A stretch of DNA of 64,000 nucleotides from Loripinus fragilis (GCA_964019695.1 OZ026531.1:6891701-6955700), one strand, 5' to 3'; counted from the first letter of the stretch, positions 11,441 through 22,403 are shown. A program made the numbers and translations. Notes: generated from the sequence alone by a model not told the origin.

Positions 11441-12036
11441 AGGATTGTATAGGGTACATAGTTTTTAAAAGTCTGTGGTACTGTTTTAATGATGACAAAA
11501 TATTCATAGATCCTATTGGCATATGCTTTGAATTATATAAAGTAGACTACTGAAAATGGTAAAACAACAAAATACAAATTTATGATTAACAGGTATTAAT
11601 ACAATAAGTACCCTTAGCATAGTTGGCACTGAGTTCAAATGGGACTCCTACTTTTATGGTCATGCATAATATAGCTGGATACTACCACATATATTATTCT
11701 AAGATGGCACTAGACACAGGAGGATTCAACAAGTATACCAATACAGACTACACTCTTGTAACCTTGTTCAATTTATTTACTTCACGCAATACAATACATG
11801 CTTTGGATCGCATTTTCGATAATTTTGCCAGTTTTTTGTTGTCTGCTGCTTTAATCTCAGAATATATTTATTCAAAAAATATCGTTTAGGGTAACCATCA
11901 GGTTGTCAATCAATGTGCATCCAGATCAGACCTGACATTATGTTGGTCATGATATGGGGTCAAACTGTTTTTGAACGTTATTAGCAAATGACAAAAGTTG
12001 CCAATAGTGGGTAAAGAGTTAAATGGGCCTCAAAAC

Positions 12037-12250
12037 GAGAAAACGTGTCTTCGGAGGTTTGGAACAACAAAGGCGCAGACCAGCCTGCGCATCCACGCAG
12101 TCTGATAAGGGCCTTTGTTATTCGCTTTTTTTAATATATCAAACGTTAACTTGCTAAAGGTGAAATTTGAATTTTCTAGCGAGTCTCTGTAGCTGAGGAG
12201 ACTGGTTTTAAACTCGCTTTGTCGGACACCCCAAAGACAGGTTTTCTCAC
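12037..12250. repeat. Inverted-repeat element
   Basis: Ends gagaaaacgtgtcttcggag and ccccaaagacaggttttctc are inverted repeats. Directly followed by a MITE of the GAGC..GCTC family (about 12254-12474). Confidence 0.6.
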
Positions 12251-12253
12251 ACC

Positions 12254-12474
12254 TTTCCAACAATGTGGTATCTGCGACAAGCTAAGGCTCAGACCAACTT
12301 GCACATATACGCAGTCTGATCAGAGCCATTGCTAGCCGCTTGAATATTCTATGAGTGTTTAGCTACTGACTGAACATCGTTATGAGTTCCTAAGCTTAAA
12401 CGGAGGCTGCACAGGCTTGTCTTAGTCTACACTTGTCAAAATGCCACATTTTTGAAAATCACATGCCGTGGCTC
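12254..12474. mobile_element. MITE, GAGC..GCTC family
   Basis: Contains ttccaacaatgtgg at its start and ends gccgtggctc. It ends 16 bp from the splice donor of the kinase-1 exon at 12491. Confidence 0.75.
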
Positions 12475-12490
12475 AAATGATACTACATAC

Positions 12491-12602
12491 CTTTTCCTTG
12501 TCAGCTTCATAGAATTGTTTTAACTTCTCCGTGTCCAGCTTGATGTCACTTGTTGTCGCTAACCATGGGTGTTTCAGAGACTCATCTACAGACATTCTTT
12601 CA
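12491..12602 (-). CDS. unc-89: Exon: kinase 1, end of C-lobe and tail
   Basis: A 112-nt exon with acceptor gctatttcag and donor gtatgt. It encodes ERMSVDESLKHPWLATTSD, the canonical end of a CaMK-type kinase (R-M-S-x-x-E-x-L-x-H-P-W-L), then an amphipathic helix KLDTEKLKQFYEADKEK. It joins the previous exon as KNPS-ERMS. A MITE of the GAGC...GCTC family ends 16 bp beyond its donor. Confidence 0.9.
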
Positions 12603-13705
12603 CTGAAATAGCAAAAACCGAATACCATTATTACTGTTGAAATAATATTGTGTCAATTTATCAATCAATATACTTTTTTACTGTTCGTTACTAGACATAT
12701 CGCCATAAGTCTTATCTGAGCAAAAATCAAATAATCAAATCCCACTGAATTTCTGTTCAGACTGGTATTAATATTGATGGTTCTGTTTTTATTGATTTAT
12801 TGTTTATTTTTTCTCCAATTGTTTGTGGGGGTTATGTTGTACTGAGTGCCCTTTAAAGAGAGAGCTGGTTGCTTTACTTTGTCTTCCTGGTGTCTTGTGA
12901 GTGTTAGTGTTCTGTGGCTTTTTCTCACGATACCATGGGTAGGTCTGCAGTGTGTGATTGTGGTATATCTTGGTCATACTCACTTACCCTTTTCTTTATA
13001 CCCCAAAAAAGAGTGCATAATTGTAAATTACTTTTTTCAATTCACAACCAAAACATATGTTGTGGGTACTTAACATATGTTTTGGTTTAGAATTGAAGAA
13101 ATATTCGCTTCAGCACACAAGACACATGTTTAAACTGATGGATTAGAAAATGGTTACAGTTTTATGCGGAAACTGATTTCATAACTGGCCATATAACATC
13201 ATGTTATTTTTAATGAATTGGATAATAAGGTATAATTATATTCGATCTAAGGCAGCTTCTCTACTATTAACGTGCGACATTGCCAAGGGTTGTAAATAAT
13301 TATTTTTCACAACGTGTACAGTTAACACAATATGTGTATTGAGAATTTGGAAGCGTATACATTTTCTTTACAACCATATTAACTCCCTCAAATAAAATTC
13401 AACAGAAAAATACCAATCACAGGATGGATAATGACAGCTATATCACTGTCAAAATACAAACGAAGCACTATGAATAGGGTCATATAATATTTGCTTTCAG
13501 ACACGTGTTGATGTAAACAGATGGAAAACACATCAAATTGATATTTGATAAAAATAACATTCAGCTTAAAAGTGTCAAATACATTATAGGGTATAATTTG
13601 GTACCCCTTAACTATATGTTGGACAAATCAAGCTACATATGAAAATGAATGGAAGCTTCCATGATGATGATGTAAAAAATAAAAGAGTTGATTTTGGTGA
13701 TGTTT

Positions 13706-14008
13706 GAGGGTCTGGATGGGGTATAATGATTAATGAATAATGACCTTTTTTATAATGAATAGTGAATAATTAGCCATAAAATAATGAATAGTGAATAATG
13801 AGGGCCTAAAAATTAATAAATAATTCTATTTTTTAATGAATTGAAGAAAAAATTAATAAATAGTGTATAATCAGATTTCGTTGCCAACTTTCTTACTTGT
13901 AATGAATAATTGGTCTTATTTTAATGAATAACCCAAAATATTAATGAGATGAATAATGGGCTGAATTTTTAATGAATAGTGATTACCAGACCTCCCATCC
14001 AGACCCTC
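13706..14008. mobile_element. AT-rich MITE with internal aatgaata repeats
   Basis: Ends gagggtctggatggg and cccatccagaccctc are inverted repeats. The inside is a degenerate run of aatgaata. No coding capacity. Confidence 0.75.
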
Positions 14009-14093
14009 ATGTTTATTATCATTATCGTCATGACAGCATAGCAGTTTCAATGATAAGAAATCAGAATATAACGCGTTCAAGTAATCAAGATAC

Positions 14094-14243
14094 CTTGGGT
14101 TCTTCACAAGCAACTTGCTGATGAAGTCTTTTGCTTCTGCAGAAAAGTTGGAAATAGTGTCGCTAAAACTCCATTCAGCATTCTTAGTCTTGTGTAGGAT
14201 CTCAAAATCATTAGCTCCATTACAAGGAAACTCTCCTGTTAAC
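14094..14243 (-). CDS. unc-89: Exon: kinase 1, helices F-G to subdomain XI
   Basis: A 150-nt exon encoding LTGEFPCNGANDFEILHKTK and then ISNFSAEAKDFISKLLVKNP. The LTGxxPF-like motif and the SxEAKDFISKLL segment are standard CaMK-group C-lobe features. The acceptor is atacttcag and the donor gtatct. A 130-bp inverted-repeat element begins about 20 bp upstream of the acceptor. Confidence 0.9.
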
Positions 14244-14263
14244 CTGAAGTATATAGAGGATAC

Positions 14264-14392
14264 TTTTTGATGTGAATACCAAATATATTTCACTGAGTGT
14301 GTTGAAAACATCAGAATTTTCATGAGTGCGCAGCACAAATGAAAATTTCGATGTTTTAAGCTCACGAGATGAAATATATTTGGTATTTACTT
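14264..14392. repeat. Inverted-repeat element beside an acceptor
   Basis: gaataccaaatatatttcac is complementary to the other end, and the inner arms share aaaacatcagaattttcat-like sequence. It begins about 20 bp upstream of the acceptor of the exon ending at 14243. Confidence 0.7.
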
Positions 14393-15143
14393 AAAAAAAG
14401 TAAATTTTCTTTTTATTTTATACTTTTTTTAAGATTTACAGTTAACCAATTTGTTAATCATGCTTCAAGCCGAATCACAATAATGTAAAAGAAGACAAAG
14501 GAGTATTTGTGACAGAATATCTGGATCAATCTACATAATCTATAGTCATCAGGACTTACAGATAAAAAGAAATTTATTCAGCGTCAAAGTGCAAGACAAG
14601 TGACGTCGTAAGCAACGTCATAATTTGTTGATGGCGTTGTGAAGCACAGGTTACATGCATTGCTTCATTCACTGAAGCGGGAGGTGTTGAATATTCAAAA
14701 TTGAAAACTTTCAGCAAATCTGAATTATTTTGATACCAAAATGTTCATATGTTATAACTAAGAAAATGACTACCCACACTTGATGTTTTTGTTCACAAAT
14801 AAGAAAGTTATAGGCGTCTGAACTTTGGAAGTGAGCTGCATTAAGTGAATGGAACAGTCAGAGGTGGTCCAAAAAACGCTACAGTGAAAATATAGGCTGA
14901 TATCAATCACTAGTGATTGATATCATATCATTTCACTAGTGATTGATATCACTTTTATTTGTTTTGATATGCATTGATTTCACTGCTAAGTATAAAATAT
15001 AGAATTATATTAAAGTTTTCTTTTTATGCATATATTCATACACATGGTTTGATTTGTTTGATTTGATTCTTTACATCGCATCAACAATCTTTCAGTTAAA
15101 CAGGGATGGTCTTCCTGGGTTGAACCAGTACTAAGCTAGGATA

Positions 15144-16006
15144 CACTGAAGGACTTTAAAAACGCAAAAATCGAAATTCATAATATTTACTAACTTTTGA
15201 TGTCTCAATTTTATTGAGAATAGGCAAAAATGAAAATCAATATGTCAGCAAAACATGTTTTAAATTTTATGTCAAAATGATAAATAATCTTAGAGCAACA
15301 GTCTATCAAATAGCAATACCCTATGACTCTAAAGTTGCATTTTAAAATTTGTCTAGAAATTGGGCATGCTTTTAAACTATTGTGATAAAAATTTTATAAA
15401 CAAAAAATCAGAAAAATTACCATTGGAGCCCTACTATTCGTCTGGTACTGACAATAGCCAGCCAGAACGGATATCGTCGATGTAAATATTGTCGATACAC
15501 AATCGACGTAAGTTGCTTCTTAACGACGGCGCCATTCTTAGCTGATCAGACCTGCGTCGATATTTAACTGTCCTAGTAGCTTGGTAACGATCTCTGAGGT
15601 GCTGTATAGTTGACGGATGGCAATTATGATATCTGGTGACGTCAGAAACATGCACCCCAGCTTTTAGCATTCCAATTGCGCCAGATCGTTCATGTTCAGA
15701 CAAACGTGGCATGAACAATAAAGCTATAAAACTAAACCTACTGAGTTTTTACACATGTATACTTACAAGCTACATGTGAAATGATAAAATATTTTGCTCC
15801 ATTGATTCGTAGGGACGCCACGTGCAAAACATAGTAAACCAGCGATGCGTAGCTGGTGGTAGCCAGTGTCTATAAAAACACCAGTATTGGGTATAGTTAG
15901 AAGCAGGGTGTCGTTACCATCCGTTTTATCTGTAAAAAAGGCTAAAAATGTTCTGACAGCAACAAATAATAGTTTTCATTTTTTGCGTTTTTAAAGTCCT
16001 TCAGTG
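15144..16006. mobile_element. Tc1/mariner-like element, internally decayed, intact terminal repeats
   Basis: 863 bp flanked by TA on both sides. Both ends carry a 27-bp inverted repeat starting CACTGAAGGACTTTAAAAAC. A minus-strand remnant of a Tc1-type transposase lies inside (15434-15718). It sits in the kinase-1 intron between the exons at 14094 and 16990. Confidence 0.9.
15434..15718 (-). pseudogene. Tc1-like transposase, N-terminal DNA-binding remnant
   Basis: The peptide starts MFMPRLSEHERSGAIGMLKA and continues with STIQHLRDRYQATRTVKYRR. This is the helix-turn-helix start of Tc1-family transposases (PRLSEHERxxAIGML, STIxRLxxRYxATGTVxDRR). After about 60 residues the match is lost, and the DDE catalytic domain (family length about 340 aa) is absent, so it cannot be an active transposase. 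Confidence 0.85.
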
Positions 16007-16277
16007 TAAATGTGTCTTGCCCAAGGACCACAACGCAAGTACGTCGGTGAGGCTAGAACCCGCGCCCCCCTCCGGGTCTGGCATGGAAATAAATTCTATT
16101 TAAACAAACTGAAAAGATATATTTTATGGAGATTAGTAACTTATACTGTTTGTCAGACAATGCATGCAGTGTGCATTTTTAAACGAGAATAATCAAGAGT
16201 ACTCACTGTTTATCTAAAATATGGGATGTCAGGATGTGAGATTTTGGTATGTTCAAACGGTAAATTTACTGTTCAAG

Positions 16278-16506
16278 TACTGTCGTGCCAGCCAAGAGTG
16301 ACAGTGACGTAATACTTTGTTAACAATTGCTAAGTAAATCACTAACGTGTACACTTCACATGAGCTAACGCAAATTGATAGATCACTTGTGTATTAATCC
16401 TATCCTGCGGATAGGATTAATACACAAGTGATCTATTGATTCCAAGTCCCCAATACGTTGTAAACAAAACATGACGACACTGTCACTTTTGGCTGGCAGG
16501 ACAGTT
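16278..16506. mobile_element. Palindromic MITE, ACTGTC..GACAGT family
   Basis: Ends tactgtcgtgccagccaaga and ttttggctggcaggacagt are inverted repeats. The centre is the palindrome gatcacttgtgtattaatcc with its complement. A second copy lies at 28038-28266. Confidence 0.85.
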
Positions 16507-16507
16507 A

Positions 16508-17060
16508 GCATATGAGTTAAATATCTCTCTTGTCTGTTATCATATTTTCAGGCCACAGACTTATTAATTGCCCCTCACACCATGGTATAAAAATATAACA
16601 ATAAATAACTGTATATCTTACAGAACATAGACAGGTACTCCAATGGCCAACATATCTGTCTTGTCTGTAATCATATCTTCAGGCCACAGATAAAAACTAT
16701 AACAATAACTTACTGTATAACTTACACAACATAGACAAGTACTCCAATGGCCCACATAGCTGTCTGGTCTGTAATCATATCTTCAGACCACATACTTATT
16801 AATTGTCCCTCGTCCAAGGTTATAAAAAATATAACAATAAATAACTGTATAACTTACAGAACATAGGCAAGTACTCCAATGGCCCACATATCTGTCTTGT
16901 CTGTAATCATATCTTCAGGCCATAGACTGATCAAATGTCCCTCATACATGATTATAAAAATTATAACAAAGACTAGCTGTATAACTTACAGAACATAGGC
17001 AAGTACTCCAATGGCCCACATATCTGTCTTGTCTGTAATAATATCTTCAGCTACTTGTTC
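16508..17060 (-). repeat. About 132-bp tandem array of kinase-exon 3' end plus splice donor
   Basis: Donor-side AC positions lie at 16620, 16724, 16856 and 16988 (the authentic one), spaced 104, 132 and 132 bp. A further unit remnant lies at about 16515-16570. Each unit repeats about 75 bp of the exon (tactccaatgg..catatctgtcttgtctgtaat..atcttcag) with its donor, then about 57 bp of intron. Confidence 0.92.
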
Positions 17061-17189
17061 TGGTGAAGCATAACCAACACTACCATAATTATGGGTTAGC
17101 TCTTCATCCATTATCAGTTGTCTCGCTAATGCAAAGTTCATTAGTTTCATATCTGTTGAGTCTGGCCCACAGAGATAGATGTTACTTGG
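16990..17189 (-). CDS. unc-89: Exon: kinase 1, after the catalytic loop to helix F (DFG lost)
   Basis: A 200-nt exon encoding PSNIYLCGPDSTDMKLMNFA, LARQLIMDEEL, VGYASPEQVAED and KTDMWAIGVLAYVL. The position of the DFG motif reads NFA, so the metal-binding Asp is Asn and Gly is Ala. The APE motif is SPE and the F-helix Asp is kept. The exon begins directly after HMDIK of the preceding exon (phase 0). Copies of its 3' end with donor sites fill the next 480 bp of intron (16508-16989). Confidence 0.9.
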
Positions 17190-17256
17190 CTATAAATAGA
17201 TTATCAGATTGCTTATACTCAGTTGTGCGAAGTGTAATCAAAATTGTCAATTGGTT

Positions 17257-17521
17257 GGGTATACATGGGTGAAAATTCAAAATTTCCAAAATCCTGAACT
17301 TAAGAAAAGAGGAATTTAAAACTTGATGTATGCCTCAGAAATATTAAAAATTCCAAGTCATATGGTCAAATACCTTTGGATAAACTAAAACTAAATCAAA
17401 GAAGTTATTAGAATCTGCAGAATTCAGAATTTTGAGGCCGACTTTCTATGGAAAGTCAGTCTCAAAATCCTGAATATATATTAGGGATAATCCTGAAAAC
17501 TTTCACCCATGGGTATACTAT
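17257..17521. repeat. Inverted-repeat element
   Basis: Ends gggtatacatgggtgaaaa and ctttcacccatgggtatact are inverted repeats. A fragment of it recurs at about 18222-18275 inside the neighbouring exon-copy array. Confidence 0.7.
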
Positions 17522-17916
17522 CTCTTTAACGGTCCATGATATTTTTTTAACAATTTCACTCATGCATGAGAATCAAACTAAATTTGCCACTGTCACACTG
17601 ATGTTTTACACCAGCAAATGAGAAGTATCTGGATGATTCCTGACAGAAACTTGACAGCTTCTGCTGTATCTTCACACAGTTAATTGACAAGGTAAATATT
17701 ACATGAGCCGCAGAATGAGGTTTCCAACAATGTGGTATGTGTGACTAGCAAAGGCACAGACCAGCCTGATCAGAACCTTTGCTAGTTGCTTCAATAGTCT
17801 ATGAGTGTTAAGCTACTGGCTACTGGCTCGTCAGAATCTACACTTGTCAAAATGCCACATTGTTGGAAATCACATTTCACAGCTCACATTATAAAGGCGT
17901 CAAATTAGCAACTATT

Positions 17917-18535
17917 ACCTTGATGTCCATATGTTGAAGATTATGGCTGCTCAGAATCTGGAGGATTCCTAATAGATTCTTGACTGTTTCTGCTGTATCT
18001 TAAGACAGTTTATTGACAAAGGGAGGTCTGATAACTAAATACTACATTATAAAGGCGTCCAATTAGCAGCCATTACCTTAATGTCCATATGTTGAAGATT
18101 ATGGCTGCTCAGAATCTGGAGGATTCCTAATAGATTCTTGACTGTTCTGCTGTATCTTAACACAGTTTATTGACAAAGGGAGGTCAGATAACTAAATACT
18201 ACAATCTAAAGGCGTCCAATAATCCTGAAAACTTTCACCAATGGGTGTACTGTCTCCTTAACTGTCCATAATATATAGAAGTGTCTATTGAGCTAAATTA
18301 CTTTGATGTCCATATGTTGAATAATATGACTGCTCAGAATCTGGAGAATTCCTAATAGATTCGTGACTGTTTCTGCTGTATCTTAAGACAGTTTATTGAC
18401 AAAGGGAGGTCTGATAACTAAATACTACATTATAAAGGCGTCCAATTAGCAACTATTACCTTGATGTCCATATGTTGAATATTATGGCTGCTCAGAATCT
18501 GGAGTATTCCTAATAGATTCTTGACTGTTTCTGCT
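17917..18535 (-). repeat. 158-bp tandem array of catalytic-loop exon 3' end plus splice donor
   Basis: Donor-side AC positions lie at 17917, 18075, 18300 and 18458 (the authentic one), spaced 158, 225 and 158 bp. The 225-bp unit contains an extra fragment of about 67 bp. Each unit carries about 76 bp of the exon ending HMDIK and about 82 bp of intron. A degenerate remnant lies at about 17620-17700. Confidence 0.92.
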
Positions 18536-18598
18536 GCTTTAGTTTCTGTCCAGTCACCTTCTGTAATAAGCTTGTCTAAGAGGTCAGTTCCTGGCATA
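18460..18598 (-). CDS. unc-89: Exon: kinase 1, hinge to catalytic loop (HMDIK)
   Basis: A 139-nt exon encoding MPGTDLLDKLITEGDWTETK and, at its end, LSSHNIQHMDIK. HMDIKPSN across the junction corresponds to HRDLKPEN, with the catalytic Asp and Lys kept. The donor is gtaata. The acceptor is placed at ccgttgaaag/tatgcc because it gives the correct phase and a good fold position; it has a branch-like cttaac nearby but a poor pyrimidine tract, so the 5' border is the least certain of the kinase exons. Its 3' end is multiplied in the downstream intron (17917-18459). Confidence 0.82.
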
Positions 18599-18623
18599 CT
18601 TTCAACGGTTAAGGTTTTATATT

Positions 18624-19000
18624 TATATGAATATCATATGACGTCGCGTCTGGGAGTGAAATAACACCATGCAATAAAATCGATAAACCACTAGTTGTTT
18701 ACAGATTAACGGGAAACGTTATGACGTCCATAACAACGTTGCGTACATGACAAAATTATAATGTTTTTTACACCAGAAATGAGATTTCAAAGTATACTTA
18801 ATGTCATATGATAAATATAATCTAACATTCGTGCTCTTGTATTATTGGATTTATGAAACTTGCTGTGAAAAAGAGATAAAATGCTCGGCAAGCCTTGCAT
18901 TTTATCTCTTTTCCCCAACTCGTTTAATAAATTCAATAAAACATGAGCACTCATGTAAAGATCATTTATCCAATGTCCTAAACTGACAGTTTTGTCGTTT
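18624..19000. mobile_element. Dispersed element family D
   Basis: Starts near tatcatatgacgtcgcgtct and ends in an inverted repeat around gagataaaatgctcggcaag. Copies lie at about 19403-19700 and, reversed, 25165-25510. Non-coding; it begins some 30 bp upstream of a kinase-1 acceptor (18598). Confidence 0.75.
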
Positions 19001-19107
19001 TTCATCTATGTCAACATACCTTAAGAACAAGACAGTGTGTTGTCAAACTGTGCTCTAACCATATGACTGTCAATAAGAATTGTATTCATAAAGGCCATAA
19101 CTCAAAT

Positions 19108-19305
19108 AATTGAGCCAGTGCATGAGATTTCCAACAATGTGACATTTTGACATGTGTGCACTGGGATGAACCTCTGCAGCCTCCTTTTAAGCTTAGAAAC
19201 TCCAAATGGTTTTCAGTCAGTAGCTTAACACTCATATGATATTTGAGCGACAAGCAAAGCCTCTGATCAGACTGCGCAACACATGTGGAGCCTGCGATGA
19301 GTCTA
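19108..19305. mobile_element. MITE, GAGC..GCTC family (decayed)
   Basis: Contains catgagatttccaacaatgt, then the internal segment in reverse orientation relative to the copy at 5066. One end has decayed. Confidence 0.65.
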
Positions 19306-19402
19306 GAAATAACAACCCTTAAATCCTAAGTCTTAAACTCTACCAGCTGAACCACTGCGGTTTGTGCCAACTTATTTATTAGAGTATGATCGACAATACT
19401 CA

Positions 19403-19700
19403 TTATCATATGACGTCGCGTCTTGGAGTGAAATAATGCCATGCAATAAAATCGATAAACCACTAGTGGTTTACAGATTTTTGGGAAACATTTTAATGAC
19501 AAAATACTCACGTTTTAACGAAAGCTATGAGATTTCAAAGTAATTTCTATATTATATGATAAATAGAATCTAACATTCGTGCTCTTGTATTATTAAATCT
19601 ATTAAACTTGTTGGAAATAAGTGATAAAATGCTCCGCAAGCCTCGCATTTTATACCTTTTCCCCAACAAATTTATTAAAACATCAGCACTCATGTAAGAT
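19403..19700. mobile_element. Dispersed element family D, second copy
   Basis: Matches 18624-19000 over the acgtcgcgtc, aaatcgataaaccactagt and aacattcgtgctcttgtatt segments, with an internal deletion. It ends close to the N-lobe exon at 19751. Confidence 0.75.
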
Positions 19701-19750
19701 CCTCTAGATCATGTAAGATTTCTAGAAATAATGGTTTTGCGTAAGGATAC

Positions 19751-19957
19751 ATATCAGTAACAAGGATCAAGCTTCTCTCTGTCTCAAAGGCATCATGAAG
19801 GGTAAGGACGTGATCATATGGGCTCAACATTCTCAGAATTTCAAATTCAGTCATAAAGAAATTTTTCTGAGCCTTGTTCTTTAAGAATATGAAATTTCCA
19901 GCATAGCTTTTGCCTGTTTGTTTCTCCACCAATCTTCGGATTACACCTTGTCTTGAT
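19751..19957 (-). CDS. unc-89: Exon: kinase 1, N-lobe (beta-3 Lys lost)
   Basis: A 207-nt exon with acceptor ttacttgtag and donor gtatcc. It encodes a degenerate glycine loop (GR-SRQGVIRRLVEK), then TGKSYAGNFIFLKNK, where the VAIK lysine is replaced by Asn. Helix C (FMTEFEILRML) and the hinge strand (RSLILVTD) follow. The helix-C Glu is present. Loss of the lysine and of two loop glycines marks this as a pseudokinase N-lobe. Confidence 0.9.
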
Positions 19958-21071
19958 CTACAAGTAAATATAGACATGCCTATGAGATAATACCTATATA
20001 AAAATCTATGAGTGTGAGTGTGCGATAAAAAATCCATCCCAAGAATCACCGTTTTGCATTACGAGGTTTGAATAATAGTTTCTTTTTCTATTAAAAAAAG
20101 CTCCCAGAAGTCCCTAAATACGCAGCGATACCACAATACATACGAAAAATATTGTCCATCTATAAAATTGTCATAGCTGAAGTGTTAGAGGAGATGAAAG
20201 AATAGGAGTAAGATCTAGTAACATAATTTGAAATGTTTTTACTGACAGTTCCAAGGTGGTACTTCTTTTGTGGATCATTTGTGTTATTTTGGTTTCATGT
20301 TTGTCATGCTTTCGCCTCTGTTCATTGCTGCCTTGTGGCTACCTGCTTGGAAAGGGCTGACCTCTTGGCTCTTGTTTGTGATGTCTAATTATGATTTTGT
20401 CACTTTCCCATGTGGTTTCCTGGGTCAGGTGTGGTACTTGATTGTATTGATTCCTGATCTTTGCTGTCTTTCTTACTTTGAACCTTTTGCCATTATTATT
20501 TTAAATCCCTGAGACTTTAGTTTCTGTTCTGTGGTTCTACTTTTGTCTACTCCTACAGGTCAACATAGTTATTTTGATATTTCACGCTGTAATTATTAAA
20601 AGCCGTACGCTGTTTATAATTACCAATTTCGTAATTTGTCTATCTAGAGATGGAGAGATCACATAGATATAATTTAATCGCTATAAATTCACCAGAAGTT
20701 TATATTCTATTATAAATATCTTTCTCCTGGTTACATCTGTAGCTTATGATGTAGGATCAATGTCTATTCTGTAAACATTCATGACAACCTACACCATAGG
20801 AAGCGACTTTGGTCCCTATTTTGGAGTTTCCATGTTTGCAAACCAATTAGATTCAGTGATAAAATGAGCGTGATCTACTTAGAAGGGCCAGTATGGATTT
20901 ACGGTTTATGTTGACCAAAGACTTCAGATAAATATGTTATATACCAATTTATACCAACTGAAAATAGTTGATAATATCAAGAAACAATCAAGTCTAATAA
21001 AATTATAACCAAGAAAGCATCTAGTCATGTTGGGTGGTTCTGGTGTTTATAGTTAAGTTAGTCATACAGCA

Positions 21072-21329
21072 TTGCTTTCTTTTAAGATTGATGGTAGGGG
21101 GTGGGCAGGGAGGCGCAAGCTAACATGGAAGAAACTGATGGAGAAAGACTGCCGTGAGTGTAAACTCACCACAGATGACCCTCAAATATGGAGCACCTTG
21201 AGATCAGCTGTCAGATTTGCAATGTGTGCAGCTAGTCAGTTACCTGGAGGAGATCCCACTGGTGTGGAAGATGCTTCTGCATCTGCACGTTTAAATAAAA
21301 ATATGATTATGATTTCTTTGGTGGGGTAG
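21072..21329 (+). pseudogene. LINE ORF2 C-terminal fragment
   Basis: Encodes GRRKLTWKKLMEKDCRECKL and then PQIWSTLRSAVRFAMCAASQ LPGG. This resembles the extreme C-terminus of the reverse transcriptase protein of bivalve non-LTR retrotransposons. Only about 80 residues are present and an AT-rich tail follows, as expected for a 5'-truncated insertion. The rest of the 19958-22403 intron has a family-B copy (20245) and otherwise nothing recognised. Confidence 0.65.
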
Positions 21330-22403
21330 AAAGTTAAACAAACAGAAAAATGGAAAATAATCATGTGTTTTTATAAATCTCACCAAAATATCGTCTGTAG
21401 TTGCTCCATGTGCCCTAAGTTGTGGCCTTTTTGTAAATATGTAATCGTAATTAACTTATTTTCACTAATGGACGTCATCAGTCGTATCAATTTGATGAGT
21501 CTATTAACGATTTCTTGTTTAGATTTAAGTTTTTATTTAACATTATCTTGAAAAACAGTGAAAACCCAATCCTATGCCACATTCTGCGGCAACTGATCTG
21601 TGTGTGTACTGATCGATATGTCTGCTAGAATTATATGGTTTAAGAAATAGATCTTATATTAATATGAGGGAACAATTTGTTCATACATCAAATACCATTA
21701 TTAAATACACAATCAATAATAGCTGTGTTAACTCTAATGTTCCCCATAACATCATATCAAGTAAATTGTAAAATGCAAATACACTGCTCAAAGTATTTAA
21801 AGGAACACCTGATAATTTCCCATAGGTGATACTGTTAACCCCTGTCCAATAGACAAGTAATGCATTTCACTAGACCATAAGGCAAAACCCAGTTTCTTTT
21901 GGCATTTTGCCACGATAGTCAAAGTCTTGGATCAATAAAAGTTTTTGATAAAACATTCACTGCTGAAGTTCATGGCTTAAATTTTGTAATTTTTAATTTT
22001 CTTGAAAATTACGATTTTTCTGGAACTCTGTAGAATCTTCAGAATTTGTTAATAGCGTAGCCTAATGATTTCTGCAACATTAAAAGGCTATTGACTGTAC
22101 AGAAATGATGCTGCTGTGGTGCCTAATTGAAAAATTCGTCTTAAAATTTGGTTTGAAAAAAGGGGTATTTTTAACAAAATTCCATTTTACATAAAGCGTT
22201 CCATAAAGATTTCTGGAAAGGGATTACTTTATTTGTATCAACAAGCATCGTCCTTGATAGGTAACCAAACTAATCACAGGACAAACATGCGTTTGCCTGC
22301 TTAACCCAACTCTCGCTATGAGTGAGACTATCAGTGCATTTGTATTGTGATCAGTGGCAAAATACACAGTGTTCCTTTTAATATTTTGAGCAGTGTATAT
22401 TAC

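Noticed and set aside
11220..11522. Cys/Phe-rich open frame on the minus strand
   Set aside because: It lies in the dispersed family-B repeat, whose other copies (10047, 20245, 41944) give similar spurious frames.
15434..15718. Host gene with a helix-turn-helix domain
   Set aside because: It lies inside a TA-flanked element with 27-bp inverted repeats and matches only the start of Tc1 transposases.
21072..21329. Host coding exon on the plus strand
   Set aside because: The peptide resembles a LINE ORF2 terminus, lies in an intron of the opposite-strand gene and has an AT-rich tail.
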